The position numbers and the translations under genes are program-made. Positions 26,032 through 34,512 of a stretch of 64,000 nucleotides of DNA are shown here, piece after piece. Within the stretch, counting starts at the first letter, position 1. Each line of letters starts with the position of its first letter. The stretch comes from Bacteroidota bacterium (GTDB lineage Bacteria > Bacteroidota > Bacteroidia > Chitinophagales > JADIYW01): contig JAQBNI010000148.1 in assembly GCA_028288625.1 (NCBI GenBank), positions 1-64,000 on the forward strand, given 5' to 3'. The notes beneath the pieces are model-generated. The model worked only from the letters and a program-made list of their open reading frames with translations, made no database searches and had not been told where the DNA came from.

Positions 26032-26664
26032 TTATTTCTTTTCAACGTCAGTGCCTTCCTGCGACGTTATTAATTTGAAATTATTGATATCATTATCCCT
26101 CAAAGTAGAGATCGCTTTCTGTATTCCCTTAATATTTGAGTTTCTGTCACCTTTAATTGCAAATTTCAAATCTTCAGGATTATCCTGGTAAGCAAAGCGC
26201 GCACCAATGATCCAGTCAGACAATTCATTGTGTGAAGAGTCTGTCGGTATACCTTGTTTTTTTCTTTGAATTTCTTCTGTCTTAAAATTCAGTGTCTGCG
26301 GAATATTTTCTATCGGAAACGCAATTAATTCCAGTTCGGAAAATTTCCTTTTCTGTGCAGTGGTCATACTGGCAAACGACGGATATTTCTGAGCGTATTT
26401 AGCGATCATTTTATCCATGATCACGGCACGTTTTTTAGGAGTACCGATAGCTAAATAAGTGATGCCCGCTGAATCCACAGAGATCGTAATAAAGTCATCT
26501 GTTTGTTTCTTAGTTGCTGTGGAAGTTGGCGTATTGATCTGCACTATTTGCGAAGGACGGAATTTTGCCGTTAATATAAAAAAAGTGAGCAATAGGAAGG
26601 ATACATCGCACATGGCGGTCATATCTACCGCTGTACTTTTGCGAGGAACTTTTATCTTAGGCAT
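26032..26664 (-). CDS. exbD: ExbD/TolR biopolymer transport protein (first copy)
   Basis: A 210-residue ExbD/TolR protein with the N-terminal PRKSTAVDMTAMCDVSFLLL. This is a transmembrane helix with the conserved Asp in CDVSFLL, followed by a periplasmic domain with an unusually long insertion (about residues 75-140). It lies 21 nt after the exbB stop and 23 nt before the second exbD. Two consecutive ExbD genes of different type are the usual arrangement in Bacteroidota. Confidence 0.93.
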   Translation of the reverse strand: MPKIKVPRKSTAVDMTAMCDVSFLLLTFFILTAKFRPSQIVQINTPTSTATKKQTDDFITISVDSAGITYLAIGTPKKRAVIMDKMIAKYAQKYPSFASMTTAQKRKFSELELIAFPIENIPQTLNFKTEEIQRKKQGIPTDSSHNELSDWIIGARFAYQDNPEDLKFAIKGDRNSNIKGIQKAISTLRDNDINNFKLITSQEGTDVEKK

Positions 26665-26685
26665 TTCCTAAATTTTAGTTTTGAA

Positions 26686-27501
26686 TTAATGTTTTCTGGA
26701 TGCGAAAGACTGAGACAAGCTGTATCCGATCTCATCGATCGCATAGGTCAGCTTATCAATTTTGCTTGTAAAATAGTTATAAGCGATAATTGCAAACGCT
26801 GAAGTGGAGATACCAAATGCAGTATTGACCAATGCTTCTGAGATACCCTGAGATAATTCGGAAGGGTCAGGATTTCCTGTAGTTGCCAAAGCCGAGAATG
26901 ATTTGATCATACCAATTACCGTACCCAAGAGTGCGATTAATGTTCCAATGGTTGCGATCGTAGCAAGTATTGGTAAATTTTGCTCCAGTGAAGGCAATTC
27001 CAGTGAAGTGGATTCTTCTACTTCTTTCTGAATATTTAAAACTTTCTGTTCTCCCAGGAGCTCGGTATCTCTTTCCATTTCTTCATACTTGCGCAATCCT
27101 GCCTGCACTACATTAGCCACAGAGCCTTTTTGCTTGTTGCATTCAGCTAATGCACCGTTAATATCATTAGCGGCTAATTTGGCTTTTACATTTCGTAAAA
27201 AGGTTTCTATAGAACCTGTACCTGCTGCTTTAGAAATAGTTAAGAGGCGCTCAATCGAATAGGTGATCACCATTATTAACATCGTCATCAGGAAGGGAAC
27301 TATAAATCCGCCTTTATAAATTAATCCTATAAGATCACCTTGTTTTGCCGTTTTCCTCGATTCGTTTGTAAAATGTGAAACACTTCCGAAAACCAGGTGG
27401 AAAACTAATTCTGCAACGAGTAATGCTACAAGAATCACTACAATTGGTGGCAATTTAAAACCGTGTTTTGCGGTGTTTGAAACTGAATTTGCTTGAGCCA
27501 T
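26686..27501 (-). CDS. exbB: ExbB/MotA/TolQ proton channel protein
   Basis: A 271-residue ExbB-family protein. It has an N-terminal helix (about 20-38), a second helix near 60-85 (FIVPFLMTMLIMVITYSIER), the long cytoplasmic segment, and the conserved C-terminal pair of helices with LPILATIATIGTLIALLGTVIGMI and SQGISEALVNTAFGI. With ExbD it forms the proton-driven motor that energises TonB. I take the ATG at 27499-27501 (MAQANS); the in-frame TTG three codons upstream is less likely. Confidence 0.94.
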   Translation of the reverse strand: MAQANSVSNTAKHGFKLPPIVVILVALLVAELVFHLVFGSVSHFTNESRKTAKQGDLIGLIYKGGFIVPFLMTMLIMVITYSIERLLTISKAAGTGSIETFLRNVKAKLAANDINGALAECNKQKGSVANVVQAGLRKYEEMERDTELLGEQKVLNIQKEVEESTSLELPSLEQNLPILATIATIGTLIALLGTVIGMIKSFSALATTGNPDPSELSQGISEALVNTAFGISTSAFAIIAYNYFTSKIDKLTYAIDEIGYSLSQSFASRKH

Positions 27502-27768
27502 GATTGTCAATTTAAGTTTTAAATGATGTTTTTTAAATGATTGTTAAAGAGGTCGTAAAATTATACTATTTTTTGATTTATTCACACATTCGTAACGAAA
27601 AAATAGCAATTTTATTGCAACATGATTGCATATGACTTTGATAAATAAAGTATAGGCTATATTCGTCAAAACTAATTCCAAACAATGGAGTTCAAATCTT
27701 GTTTAACTAATAATCACTACTTTATCCATCTTTGAATCGATTTATAACATTTATTTAAAAAATACAAC

Positions 27769-28386
27769 ATGAAAACGATTTCCTTACCAGGCTTTTTACT
27801 GATCATTTTATTAGCTGTTATTTCCATTGCCAACGCTGAAACTGCGGCGGATCTCTATAAAAGCGGGTATGCTAAAAACTCAGCCGGCGACAGGAAAGGT
27901 GCAATAGCGGATCTTGATAAAGCGATACAGCTCGATCCTAAATATGCAGATGCTTATTTTACGCGCGGCGTTATCAAAGCTTTTTTAGATGATAACGCGG
28001 GGGCGATCCAGGATTACACGAAGGTGATCGACATGAATCCAAAAAATGCCGATGCTTTCCTGAACCGCGGGATTGCAGAAAATAATCTGCAGAAATACGC
28101 GGAAGCGATTGCCGATTTCGACAAGTCCATTGCCCTTGATCCGAAAAATGACGAAACCTATTTTAACCGCGCGATGGCGAAGAGTTTTTCAGGTGAGCGA
28201 AAGGGAATTGTGCAGGACTATGATAAGGTGATCGAGTTGAATCCGAAAAGTTCAAAGGCTTATTACAACCGCGCATTGTTGAAAATTATGGCGGGAGATA
28301 AAACCGGCGCTTGCCCGGATCTCAAAACGGCAACCGGGCTTGGACACAAAGGCGCCGAAGAGCTGCTGAAGAAAAATTGTCAGTAG
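27769..28386 (+). CDS. Exported tetratricopeptide-repeat protein
   Basis: A 205-residue protein with a Sec signal peptide (residues 1-23) and four to five canonical TPR units (for example AIADLDKAIQLDPKYADAYF, AIQDYTKVIDMNPKNADAFL, AIADFDKSIALDPKNDETYF). It ends with a typical capping helix GACPDLKTATGLGHKGAEELLKK. TPR arrays of this type mediate protein-protein contacts; the partner is not evident. It is divergent from the exbB operon and followed by repeat-rich DNA rather than a second gene. Confidence 0.88.
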   Translation: MKTISLPGFLLIILLAVISIANAETAADLYKSGYAKNSAGDRKGAIADLDKAIQLDPKYADAYFTRGVIKAFLDDNAGAIQDYTKVIDMNPKNADAFLNRGIAENNLQKYAEAIADFDKSIALDPKNDETYFNRAMAKSFSGERKGIVQDYDKVIELNPKSSKAYYNRALLKIMAGDKTGACPDLKTATGLGHKGAEELLKKNCQ

Positions 28387-28410
28387 AATTACCAGGTTCA
28401 TATTTTTTAT

Positions 28411-28529
28411 TAGGGCATTCCCCTGCGGGTCGGGCTGTCCGCTTCAACTTGTCCGAGCATGCAACACGGATTCCTCGCTATGCTCGGAACAAGTTTTCGC
28501 TTCCATCCCTAATGCGGGCAGTCTACTAA
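28411..28529. repeat. Dispersed intergenic repeat with internal hairpin
   Basis: This stretch begins GGGCATTCCCCTGCGGGTCG and ends CATCCCTAATGCGG, with an internal inverted repeat CTTGTCCGAGCAT / ATGCTCGGAACAAG. I recognise the same framework as a repeat scattered between genes in many Bacteroidota genomes. It contains no plausible gene. Confidence 0.65.
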
Positions 28530-28536
28530 ATCGCAA

Positions 28537-28724
28537 TGTCATCCTGAGCGCCGCCATGACATTTTCCAATTTATAACCAAGTATTGCGTCGCGTGGGATC
28601 TCACCTTTTTTATACGCAGCAGTTTTAAAGAGTTTATAATACGCTTTCAATAAAGGCGAGATCCTTCACGACGCATTCTTTTTTGCTTAATTCAATTTTC
28701 TCTCTGGCGACGCTCAGGATGACA
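28537..28724. repeat. Palindromic repeat element A (188 bp)
   Basis: The outer 14 bp are a perfect inverted repeat (TGTCATCCTGAGCG at 28537-28550, its complement at 28711-28724). A second, nested inverted repeat of about 22 bp (28586-28607 with 28652-28674, containing GGATCTCaCCTT) folds the element into a long cruciform or hairpin. It matches element B at 29602-29790 in length and layout. It has no coding capacity for a transposase, so it is MITE/REP-like. Confidence 0.85.
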
Positions 28725-28813
28725 GTCTACAAATATTTATCATTCAACATTTCTTACAACTTACTTCCATTGAACATTCCTTTCCCTACACGGTTAAATT
28801 TAAAACGATCACC

Positions 28814-29560
28814 ATGGCAACAACTGCTTCAAAACCCAAAGCCAGAACACGCAAAAGCACTGCTTCGAAAGCTGCAAAATCAACAGTAAAGAAAAACAGC
28901 GCAGCGAAAAAAAATGGCGCAGGAAAAAAAGATCTTTCCGCTTCTTTTAATAAGTACAAAAAATTTTCAGGTCAGCAGTATACCGGCATGCAGGTGGGAA
29001 GGAGCCATCATTGGGCTTACGACAAAGGCGACTGGAAAGAAACAAAAATCACTCCTGATCTTTGGGAGATCTCTTATGAAGTGATCAAGCGCAGGAAGGG
29101 ACATGCACCGGAAGGATCGGGCGTTCCGGTGGGTACGGAATATCAATGGTACATCATGGCGCACCAGAATGTAAAGAAGCTGGACGCGAATGATTATTCA
29201 ACGAAACTGATGGGTCTGAAATTCAAGTTGGCGCATAAGCGCGCGGAAAAAGGCAAGTGGAGTGCAACCGCGCCAACACAGCGTAAGCACTTGATCGCAT
29301 GGATGAAGGAGATGATCGTGCAGATGGAGAAAGAAATTATTCCGCTGGAATTTGAATACGACGAAAAAACATACAAGGGCGATGCAATACCAGTAAAGCT
29401 TACCTGTCACGGCGGAGTTTGCGACGAACTCGATATTACACTGAATGATGAAAACATCGGCATCATTAAATGCACGAAGGGCGGCTGGAAAATGGATAAT
29501 GCCAAAGATCAGAAGCTGATCGAGAAGATCGGCGAGCAGGTTTTTCTGTGGTACGAGTGA
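28814..29560 (+). CDS. Conserved protein with Lys/Ala-rich histone-like tail
   Basis: A 248-residue protein. Residues 2-40 are a Lys/Ala/Ser/Thr tail (ASKAAKSTVKKNSAAKKNGA) like histone H1-type C-termini, which suggests nucleic-acid binding. The rest is a soluble alpha/beta domain rich in Trp and Tyr (GRSHHWAYDKGDWKE, EYQWYIMAHQNVKKLD, RKHLIAWMKEMIVQMEKEIIP, LTCHGGVCDEL) that I do not recognise. There is no signal peptide. It is bracketed by palindromic elements A and B and by inverted 13-bp copies of ATCATTCAACATT (28739-28751 and 29562-29574). Function unknown; DNA or RNA binding is a guess from the tail. Confidence 0.8.
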   Translation: MATTASKPKARTRKSTASKAAKSTVKKNSAAKKNGAGKKDLSASFNKYKKFSGQQYTGMQVGRSHHWAYDKGDWKETKITPDLWEISYEVIKRRKGHAPEGSGVPVGTEYQWYIMAHQNVKKLDANDYSTKLMGLKFKLAHKRAEKGKWSATAPTQRKHLIAWMKEMIVQMEKEIIPLEFEYDEKTYKGDAIPVKLTCHGGVCDELDITLNDENIGIIKCTKGGWKMDNAKDQKLIEKIGEQVFLWYE

Positions 29561-29595
29561 GAATGTTGAATGATGTATGATGAATGTTGAATTTA
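29561..29595. repeat. Degenerate heptanucleotide repeat (GAATGTT-like)
   Basis: Five consecutive 7-nt units (GAATGTT, GAATGAT, GTATGAT, GAATGTT, GAATTTA) start directly after the stop codon of the Lys-rich protein gene. A 13-bp piece of it recurs inverted before that gene at 28739-28751. Confidence 0.75.
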
Positions 29596-29601
29596 GTAGA
29601 C

Positions 29602-29790
29602 TGTCATTCCGAGCGCCGCAATGACAATTTACAATTCTGTGATAAAGGTTTTGCGTCGTGTGGGATCTCGCCTTTTGTACGGATGCAGGTTTAGAAAGAG
29701 TTTATATACGCTTTCAATAAAAGGCAAGGTTTCTCGGAGCGTATTCTCCATACTAAATTCAGTAATTGCATGACGCGCCTCGAAATGACA
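29602..29790. repeat. Palindromic repeat element B (189 bp)
   Basis: A second copy of element A. Outer ends TGTCATTCCGAGCG (29602-29615) and its near-complement (29776-29790) are inverted. The interior has GCGTCGTGTGGGATCTCGCC and the recognisable AGAGTTTATATACGCTTTC shared with element A (28630s-28640s). It ends 12 nt before the stop codon of the GH28 gene. Confidence 0.83.
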
Positions 29791-29802
29791 GTGTGATAGA
29801 GA

Positions 29803-31419
29803 TCACCACTTCAGAAATTTTCCAACCACTACGGGATTGCCGTCTCCTGATACCGTTAAAAAATATAATCCTTTGTTGAGATCAGCGACATTAATCTCCA
29901 ATTGATTACCGGTAAAATTTCCCAGGTACTTCGTTGCACCCAAAACATCTGAGATCACAAAACGCTCATGAGGTGTTTTTTCATTCTTTAAATATATATG
30001 TAATGTTTCGGTTACAGGATTGGGATATATACCGATCAAATCTACGGGTTGCTGAAACACTGCAGTTGCGATGCAGGGAGATATTTCAACATGCGCCGTA
30101 TCTTCCCAGTATATCTCCGGGCGCTGATCCGGATGTGTAGTAGTGATACATACATTTTGCAGAACTACGCTATCGGCATGGCGGATAAATAATCCATATG
30201 CCGGCAGGTAATTTCCGAACATATCAAATCCAGGTTTGCCGTTGATATTCTCCGGAACGGTATCTCCTGCCGGAACAGGTCCCTTACCTCCGGGCACTGT
30301 TAGCGCTATATTTTGCAGGGTAATATCTCTTACAGGGAAGCCGGGAATGCCGGTGATAGAACTGGCAATATCGCCGGAAGTTTCTGCAGTAATATTTCGC
30401 ATTATTACATGGTGGAGGCTGCCCATTGCGGGACGGGGTCCACCTGTTTCAAAAGGGTCTCCGCGATCACCAAGGCGAATAAAGATGGGCGTCTGAACGC
30501 CTTTTATGTTGATGTTTTCAACTGTTACATCTTCCATCGCTCCTCCATCCACGATAGAAAGCTGTATGCCGCAATCACCGGGCACCAGGCTTCCCAAAGG
30601 ACCGGCGGTGCTTTGTTTAACCGTGCAATCATGTATGTATACTTTCCTGACAGGTCCATAGGTTTCTGTCCCTATTTTGATCGCCCTTGAATAAGTGGAA
30701 AATGTACAATTTCGTATTTCGATATCCTCTGCTGTGCCAAGGTTAGTGGTTTTGATCACCATTGGATCATCATTGCAATCGGCAGTACAATTTTCTACGA
30801 GTACATGACGCGAACCATCAATATCAATTCCATCCCCGTTGCCGAAATTGTGGTTGATGATCTTCAGGTTGCGAATGGTCAGCGTATCACAATTCAGATT
30901 ATGCATCATCCAGAACCCGGAGTTCTTCATGGTGATCCCTTCATAGAGCACATGAGTACAGGAAATAAATCTTACGCCCAGCGGCTTGTCGTGCGAATTC
31001 AATAAAAAGTCAAGTGATAAACCGTTGCCGTCCAAAGTGCCTTCGCCCCTGATCCCGATATTCTTTTTACCTTCTGCATAAATGAGCGAGCGCTGCGGGT
31101 AGCGATCTGTGTACGAACGGACAGCCGGAATTACATTGGGGTAAACACTTGTACTTGCGGCGCCGAGAAGAATTCCGTTCTTTGCAATTTCAAGCATCAC
31201 ATTATCTTTCAGAAATATTGTACCCGATAAAAAAAGTCCCTGGGGAATAATGACCGTACCTCCACCGGCTCTTTCCGCACTGTCAACGGCTGCCTGTATG
31301 TACACCGTTTGCAATGTGCCTGCACCGGGGGTGGCACCGAAGTCTGTAATATTAAGTACAACAGCGGCATGCGCTGAGTGCAGCAGAAAAACTAGAAACA
31401 GTGCGTAAAGAATTTTCAT
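29803..31419 (-). CDS. GH28 polygalacturonase-like enzyme with T9SS sorting domain
   Basis: A 538-residue secreted parallel beta-helix enzyme. It has a signal peptide (residues 1-18), an N-terminal pectate-lyase-superfamily segment (ITDFGATPGAG, VIIPQGLFLSGTIFLKDNV) and GH28-type catalytic motifs NGDGIDIDGS and DCNDDPMVIKT holding the expected Asp residues. The usual GHG motif is not obvious (SRAIKIGTE at the equivalent place), so substrate preference may differ from homogalacturonan. The C-terminus is a T9SS type A sorting domain (LIGIYPNPVTETLHIY to VVVGKFLKW). I start at the ATG at 31417-31419, which gives the clean signal peptide. It probably acts at the cell surface on plant or other uronate polysaccharides. 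Confidence 0.87.
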   Translation of the reverse strand: MKILYALFLVFLLHSAHAAVVLNITDFGATPGAGTLQTVYIQAAVDSAERAGGGTVIIPQGLFLSGTIFLKDNVMLEIAKNGILLGAASTSVYPNVIPAVRSYTDRYPQRSLIYAEGKKNIGIRGEGTLDGNGLSLDFLLNSHDKPLGVRFISCTHVLYEGITMKNSGFWMMHNLNCDTLTIRNLKIINHNFGNGDGIDIDGSRHVLVENCTADCNDDPMVIKTTNLGTAEDIEIRNCTFSTYSRAIKIGTETYGPVRKVYIHDCTVKQSTAGPLGSLVPGDCGIQLSIVDGGAMEDVTVENINIKGVQTPIFIRLGDRGDPFETGGPRPAMGSLHHVIMRNITAETSGDIASSITGIPGFPVRDITLQNIALTVPGGKGPVPAGDTVPENINGKPGFDMFGNYLPAYGLFIRHADSVVLQNVCITTTHPDQRPEIYWEDTAHVEISPCIATAVFQQPVDLIGIYPNPVTETLHIYLKNEKTPHERFVISDVLGATKYLGNFTGNQLEINVADLNKGLYFLTVSGDGNPVVVGKFLKW

Positions 31420-31488
31420 AGATGAATTTAATAATTTTTCCAATTTCTATGTTCCTATGTGGTTAAAAAATCATCTGCACTAGTAACC

Positions 31489-32340
31489 CTAACTAAACAA
31501 ACTCAGCTGCACAGTTGCATTTATAACTGGCATGATTATTTCAGGTAACTCTACGGTTACAAATTCCTCAGTTGATTTTGTAATTGTATATACTTCCGTT
31601 TCCTGGTATCGTGAAGCCACAATAATATTTGTTTGTCTTGCATGTTTCATAAACAAATTCTGTACAAGCTCCGGGCAATTATTATGTTTTGATAAATGCG
31701 ACAACAATAAATGCGTCATGAACGGCGGCTTATGTTTCAGGAAAAGTTCAAGTGCCTGCGCATTGGATAAATGCCCGTTACCTCCGCGTATCCGTTGTTT
31801 TAAAAATATCGGATAACCTCCTTCCTCCAGCATTTTATCATCATAATTACTTTCAAGAAAACACGCGTGACACTGCCGGAAATAATGGATCACGCGATCG
31901 CATACTTTTCCGATGTCGGTGATCACACCCACTTTAATTCCGTTGTGCTCCACCATAAAACTAAAGGGATCTGTAGCATCGTGATACTTTGCAAACGGTG
32001 TTACAGAAATGCCGCCGATGGTTACCGGTTCATTTGCTGTAAAGGTATGCTGCAAGCTTTTGTCGATATGTATTCTTGCATGCTTTAAGGTAGCCGGTGT
32101 AATATAAACAGGCAGCTTATATTTTCTCGAGAGCACTGCTGCTCCGCTGATGTGATCGGTATGTTCGTGAGAAATAAAAAGTGCTTTTACACAAGCTATC
32201 GGCAAGTGGAGGTTTGCCATTCGCTTTTCTATTTCCCGGCAGGATATTCCTGCATCCACCAACACTGCTTCGCGATCATTTCCTACATAGTAGCAATTTC
32301 CGTTGCTGCCTGAATTTAAGGAAGTGATAAAAAGCGCCAT
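31489..32340 (-). CDS. MBL-fold metallo-hydrolase (YycJ/WalJ type)
   Basis: A 283-residue metallo-beta-lactamase-fold protein without signal peptide. It starts SLNSGSNGNCYYV and contains the metal-binding FISHEHTDHISG (HxHxDH), AKYHDATDPF, GVITDIGKV and LSHLSKHN. It resembles YycJ/WalJ, implicated in DNA exonuclease/processing activity in other bacteria. The start GSGSNGN pattern and length fit that family well. It is separated from the GH28 gene by 69 nt on the same strand and seems unrelated in function. Confidence 0.9.
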   Translation of the reverse strand: MALFITSLNSGSNGNCYYVGNDREAVLVDAGISCREIEKRMANLHLPIACVKALFISHEHTDHISGAAVLSRKYKLPVYITPATLKHARIHIDKSLQHTFTANEPVTIGGISVTPFAKYHDATDPFSFMVEHNGIKVGVITDIGKVCDRVIHYFRQCHACFLESNYDDKMLEEGGYPIFLKQRIRGGNGHLSNAQALELFLKHKPPFMTHLLLSHLSKHNNCPELVQNLFMKHARQTNIIVASRYQETEVYTITKSTEEFVTVELPEIIMPVINATVQLSLFS

Positions 32341-32428
32341 GTTACAAAGGAAATAATTTTAAATTTTAAATTCTAAATTTTGAATGGAATGTGGAAACAA
32401 ATATGAGATGCATTTAACTAAATATTTT

Positions 32429-32682
32429 AAACCACATAGGGCACATAGAAATATAGAAAAAAGAAGAGAGCGAAAATGTCCGCGTTCAAGAAGCACAGAG
32501 TAGGAGGCGGTGCAGCCTCTTCAGCGTATACTGTAATCGCGAATTTTTTAAACCACATAGAAAACATAGAAATATAGAAAAAAAGAAGAGAACGGAAATG
32601 TCCGCGACAAGTAACACAGAGTTGTGGAGACGGCGCAGCCGCCTCATAGCGACACCGTCATCCCCGACCTGATCGGGAATCT
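32429..32682. repeat. Non-coding repeat region: two ~120-bp direct repeats and a half-palindrome
   Basis: The 352-nt gap 32341-32692 holds two similar direct copies starting AACCACATAG (near 32430 and 32551). Each continues through GAAATATAGAAAAAA, an AATGTCCGCG motif, CACAGAGT and a GCAGCC block. They are followed by GTCATCCCCGACCTGATCGGG (32657-32677), a piece of a widespread intergenic repeat with its own small hairpin. I see no gene or RNA in this gap. Confidence 0.8.
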
Positions 32683-32692
32683 AAAACGTATA

Positions 32693-33976
32693 TTATTCTG
32701 CGATGATAAACTTACCCACGTATGCAGGTTTCGAAACATCGCCTGAATGCAATTTTAAAATATACATACCCGGATCAAAATGAACATCAAGCGTAAGCCG
32801 GTCGTTGCTTTCGATTCGATTTGAATACACCGTCTTTCCCGTTACATCCACTACTGTTACATCAAAGAATTTTTCTGTATGAGGAGGAAGCGAGACGGTA
32901 ATTGTTCCCGCAGCAGGATTTGGAAAAACATTTACCTGTGTGGAGTTGCTGCGATTTATTATTCCCGTAGCGGCACTGCAATCCATCAGGCTGTAACAGA
33001 AGTGCGCGATATGTCTCTCCGTGCTGTCGAGTATAGGTTTGTTGATGAGATTGAACGTAAGAATGTTGCCAACATCCAGGTTCATAAATGGCACGTGACC
33101 TCTTCCGATCCAGTCTTCGAATTCAACACGTATTCCCTGGTTCAGCATGCGCGGATATTGTGTTTTCCCGCCGTAGAGTTTCGGAAGTGTGGTCAGGTTG
33201 AGTGGATACCCGTAAGAGTATGGAACAAATGCGTCGTAAGAACCGTGATCAAGTAAAAAATCAATATTGTTCGGCTTGATCCAGTTGGTGTCGAGCAATC
33301 CGCCCGAAACACTGATGGCGATTTTCGGCTTTACAAAATCGAAGCGGTGCCGCAAAATAGAATCCGCATTTATACCATCATTTGCATCGATCACCCACTG
33401 CCGGTATTTCTCCGGCATCATTTGCAGGCTGTCGAGAAAACAGATAAACATCGTAGATACCGCACCCGCGGAAACACCACCCATAATTGTTTTGGAAGTG
33501 TCGATCCGGTAAGGGTTGCCATTCATGTATGTACTTATAAAATGGTCTACGGCATCCTTCGTGTCGATCAATGCGCGCGATACTGCTTTTACCATTGCTT
33601 CTTCCGACAGGATGGATAACAGATTAGCTTCCTGGCGATAATCGATGGATACGCAAACATAGCCGCGCTTTGCAAAATAATCACACATCAGCACAATGTC
33701 CGGGCTATTCTGATCGAGGATCTTCAAATAAGCGCCGCCGTGAATTAATAGCATCACAGGTCTTTTTAAAAGAGTATCGCCATGTGGTTGGTACACATCA
33801 TATTTAAGGTTGATGAATTGCCCGTCACTTTGTTTTTTTCGTGCGTATTGAATATTTTTTGTGATGTCAACCTGCTGGAAGACAGGGTTTAAATAACGAC
33901 CGTTTGTGCAGTCGGAGGCAAATGTATTGCCAGCTAAAACAAGAAATATAAAGAGTGATAGTAAAAGTTTTTTCAT
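32693..33976 (-). CDS. Secreted alpha/beta hydrolase (esterase) with T9SS sorting domain
   Basis: A 427-residue protein with signal peptide (residues 1-20), an alpha/beta-hydrolase domain and a C-terminal T9SS type A sorting domain (NVFPNPAAGTITV to AYVGKFIIAE). The hydrolase shows the oxyanion-hole HGGAY, nucleophile motif GGVSAGAVS (GxSxG-like) and a late His in GRGHVPF. It resembles the carbohydrate-esterase/lipase clan often found with polysaccharide degradation genes. It may de-esterify glycans such as pectin, in line with the GH28 enzyme 1.3 kb away. The exact substrate is unknown. Confidence 0.85.
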   Translation of the reverse strand: MKKLLLSLFIFLVLAGNTFASDCTNGRYLNPVFQQVDITKNIQYARKKQSDGQFINLKYDVYQPHGDTLLKRPVMLLIHGGAYLKILDQNSPDIVLMCDYFAKRGYVCVSIDYRQEANLLSILSEEAMVKAVSRALIDTKDAVDHFISTYMNGNPYRIDTSKTIMGGVSAGAVSTMFICFLDSLQMMPEKYRQWVIDANDGINADSILRHRFDFVKPKIAISVSGGLLDTNWIKPNNIDFLLDHGSYDAFVPYSYGYPLNLTTLPKLYGGKTQYPRMLNQGIRVEFEDWIGRGHVPFMNLDVGNILTFNLINKPILDSTERHIAHFCYSLMDCSAATGIINRSNSTQVNVFPNPAAGTITVSLPPHTEKFFDVTVVDVTGKTVYSNRIESNDRLTLDVHFDPGMYILKLHSGDVSKPAYVGKFIIAE

Positions 33977-34030
33977 ACCATAAGTGAAGATAGAAAAAGT
34001 AACAGTATTAAATATTGAATTGATTAACCG

Positions 34031-34477
34031 TTATTTCTTATGGTTTTTTAGTGCCATTTCACCGGCTTTGATGAGATCATCGGGTCCGAGATAGCCTTCG
34101 GAAAAAAGAATGAGATGTGCATCAGTATCTAAGTAGATCAGCGTGGGGTAGGAATTCACATTGTATTGCTGCGCGAGTTGCAAGCCTTCTCCGTGTTCCG
34201 CATCCAGTTCTATACTGATGAAATGTTCGTTGTAATAATCTGCAGCTTTCTTATCTGTAAATGTGGAGGCTTTCATTTTCTTACACCAGCCGCACCAGCT
34301 CGTCGACATATCCACCATAATGGGCTTATGCGTTTCTTTAGCTTTTTTCAATGCATCTTTTAAAGTTCCTTCGAAGAATTTAATGCCTTCGCCTTGTTGG
34401 GCGTTGCTGCACTCTGTAAAGCTTAGAAGCAAGAATGTGATCAGCGTAATTAATTTAAGAGGGAAGTATGTTTTCAT
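34031..34477 (-). CDS. Exported thioredoxin-like protein
   Basis: A 148-residue thioredoxin-fold protein with a signal peptide ending near Cys23-Ser24 (possible lipoprotein) and the active site CGWCKKMK (residues about 61-68), followed by the cis-Pro region NSYPTLIYLD. This belongs to the periplasmic thioredoxin_7/DUF255-like group that reduces or isomerises disulfides. It stands between the T9SS esterase and the large T9SS protein; a role in redox maintenance of secreted, Cys-containing proteins is possible. Confidence 0.88.
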   Translation of the reverse strand: MKTYFPLKLITLITFLLLSFTECSNAQQGEGIKFFEGTLKDALKKAKETHKPIMVDMSTSWCGWCKKMKASTFTDKKAADYYNEHFISIELDAEHGEGLQLAQQYNVNSYPTLIYLDTDAHLILFSEGYLGPDDLIKAGEMALKNHKK

Positions 34478-34512
34478 AAAAATTTATACGAAAGTGAATG
34501 TTGATTATTTTT

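Noticed and set aside
27727..27734. CATCTTTG near-consensus -7 box before the TPR gene
   Set aside because: Mismatch at the first base and no TTG at normal spacing; too weak to list as a promoter.
32429..32650. Possible CRISPR from direct repeats
   Set aside because: Only two diverged ~120-bp units with no spacer pattern and no cas genes.
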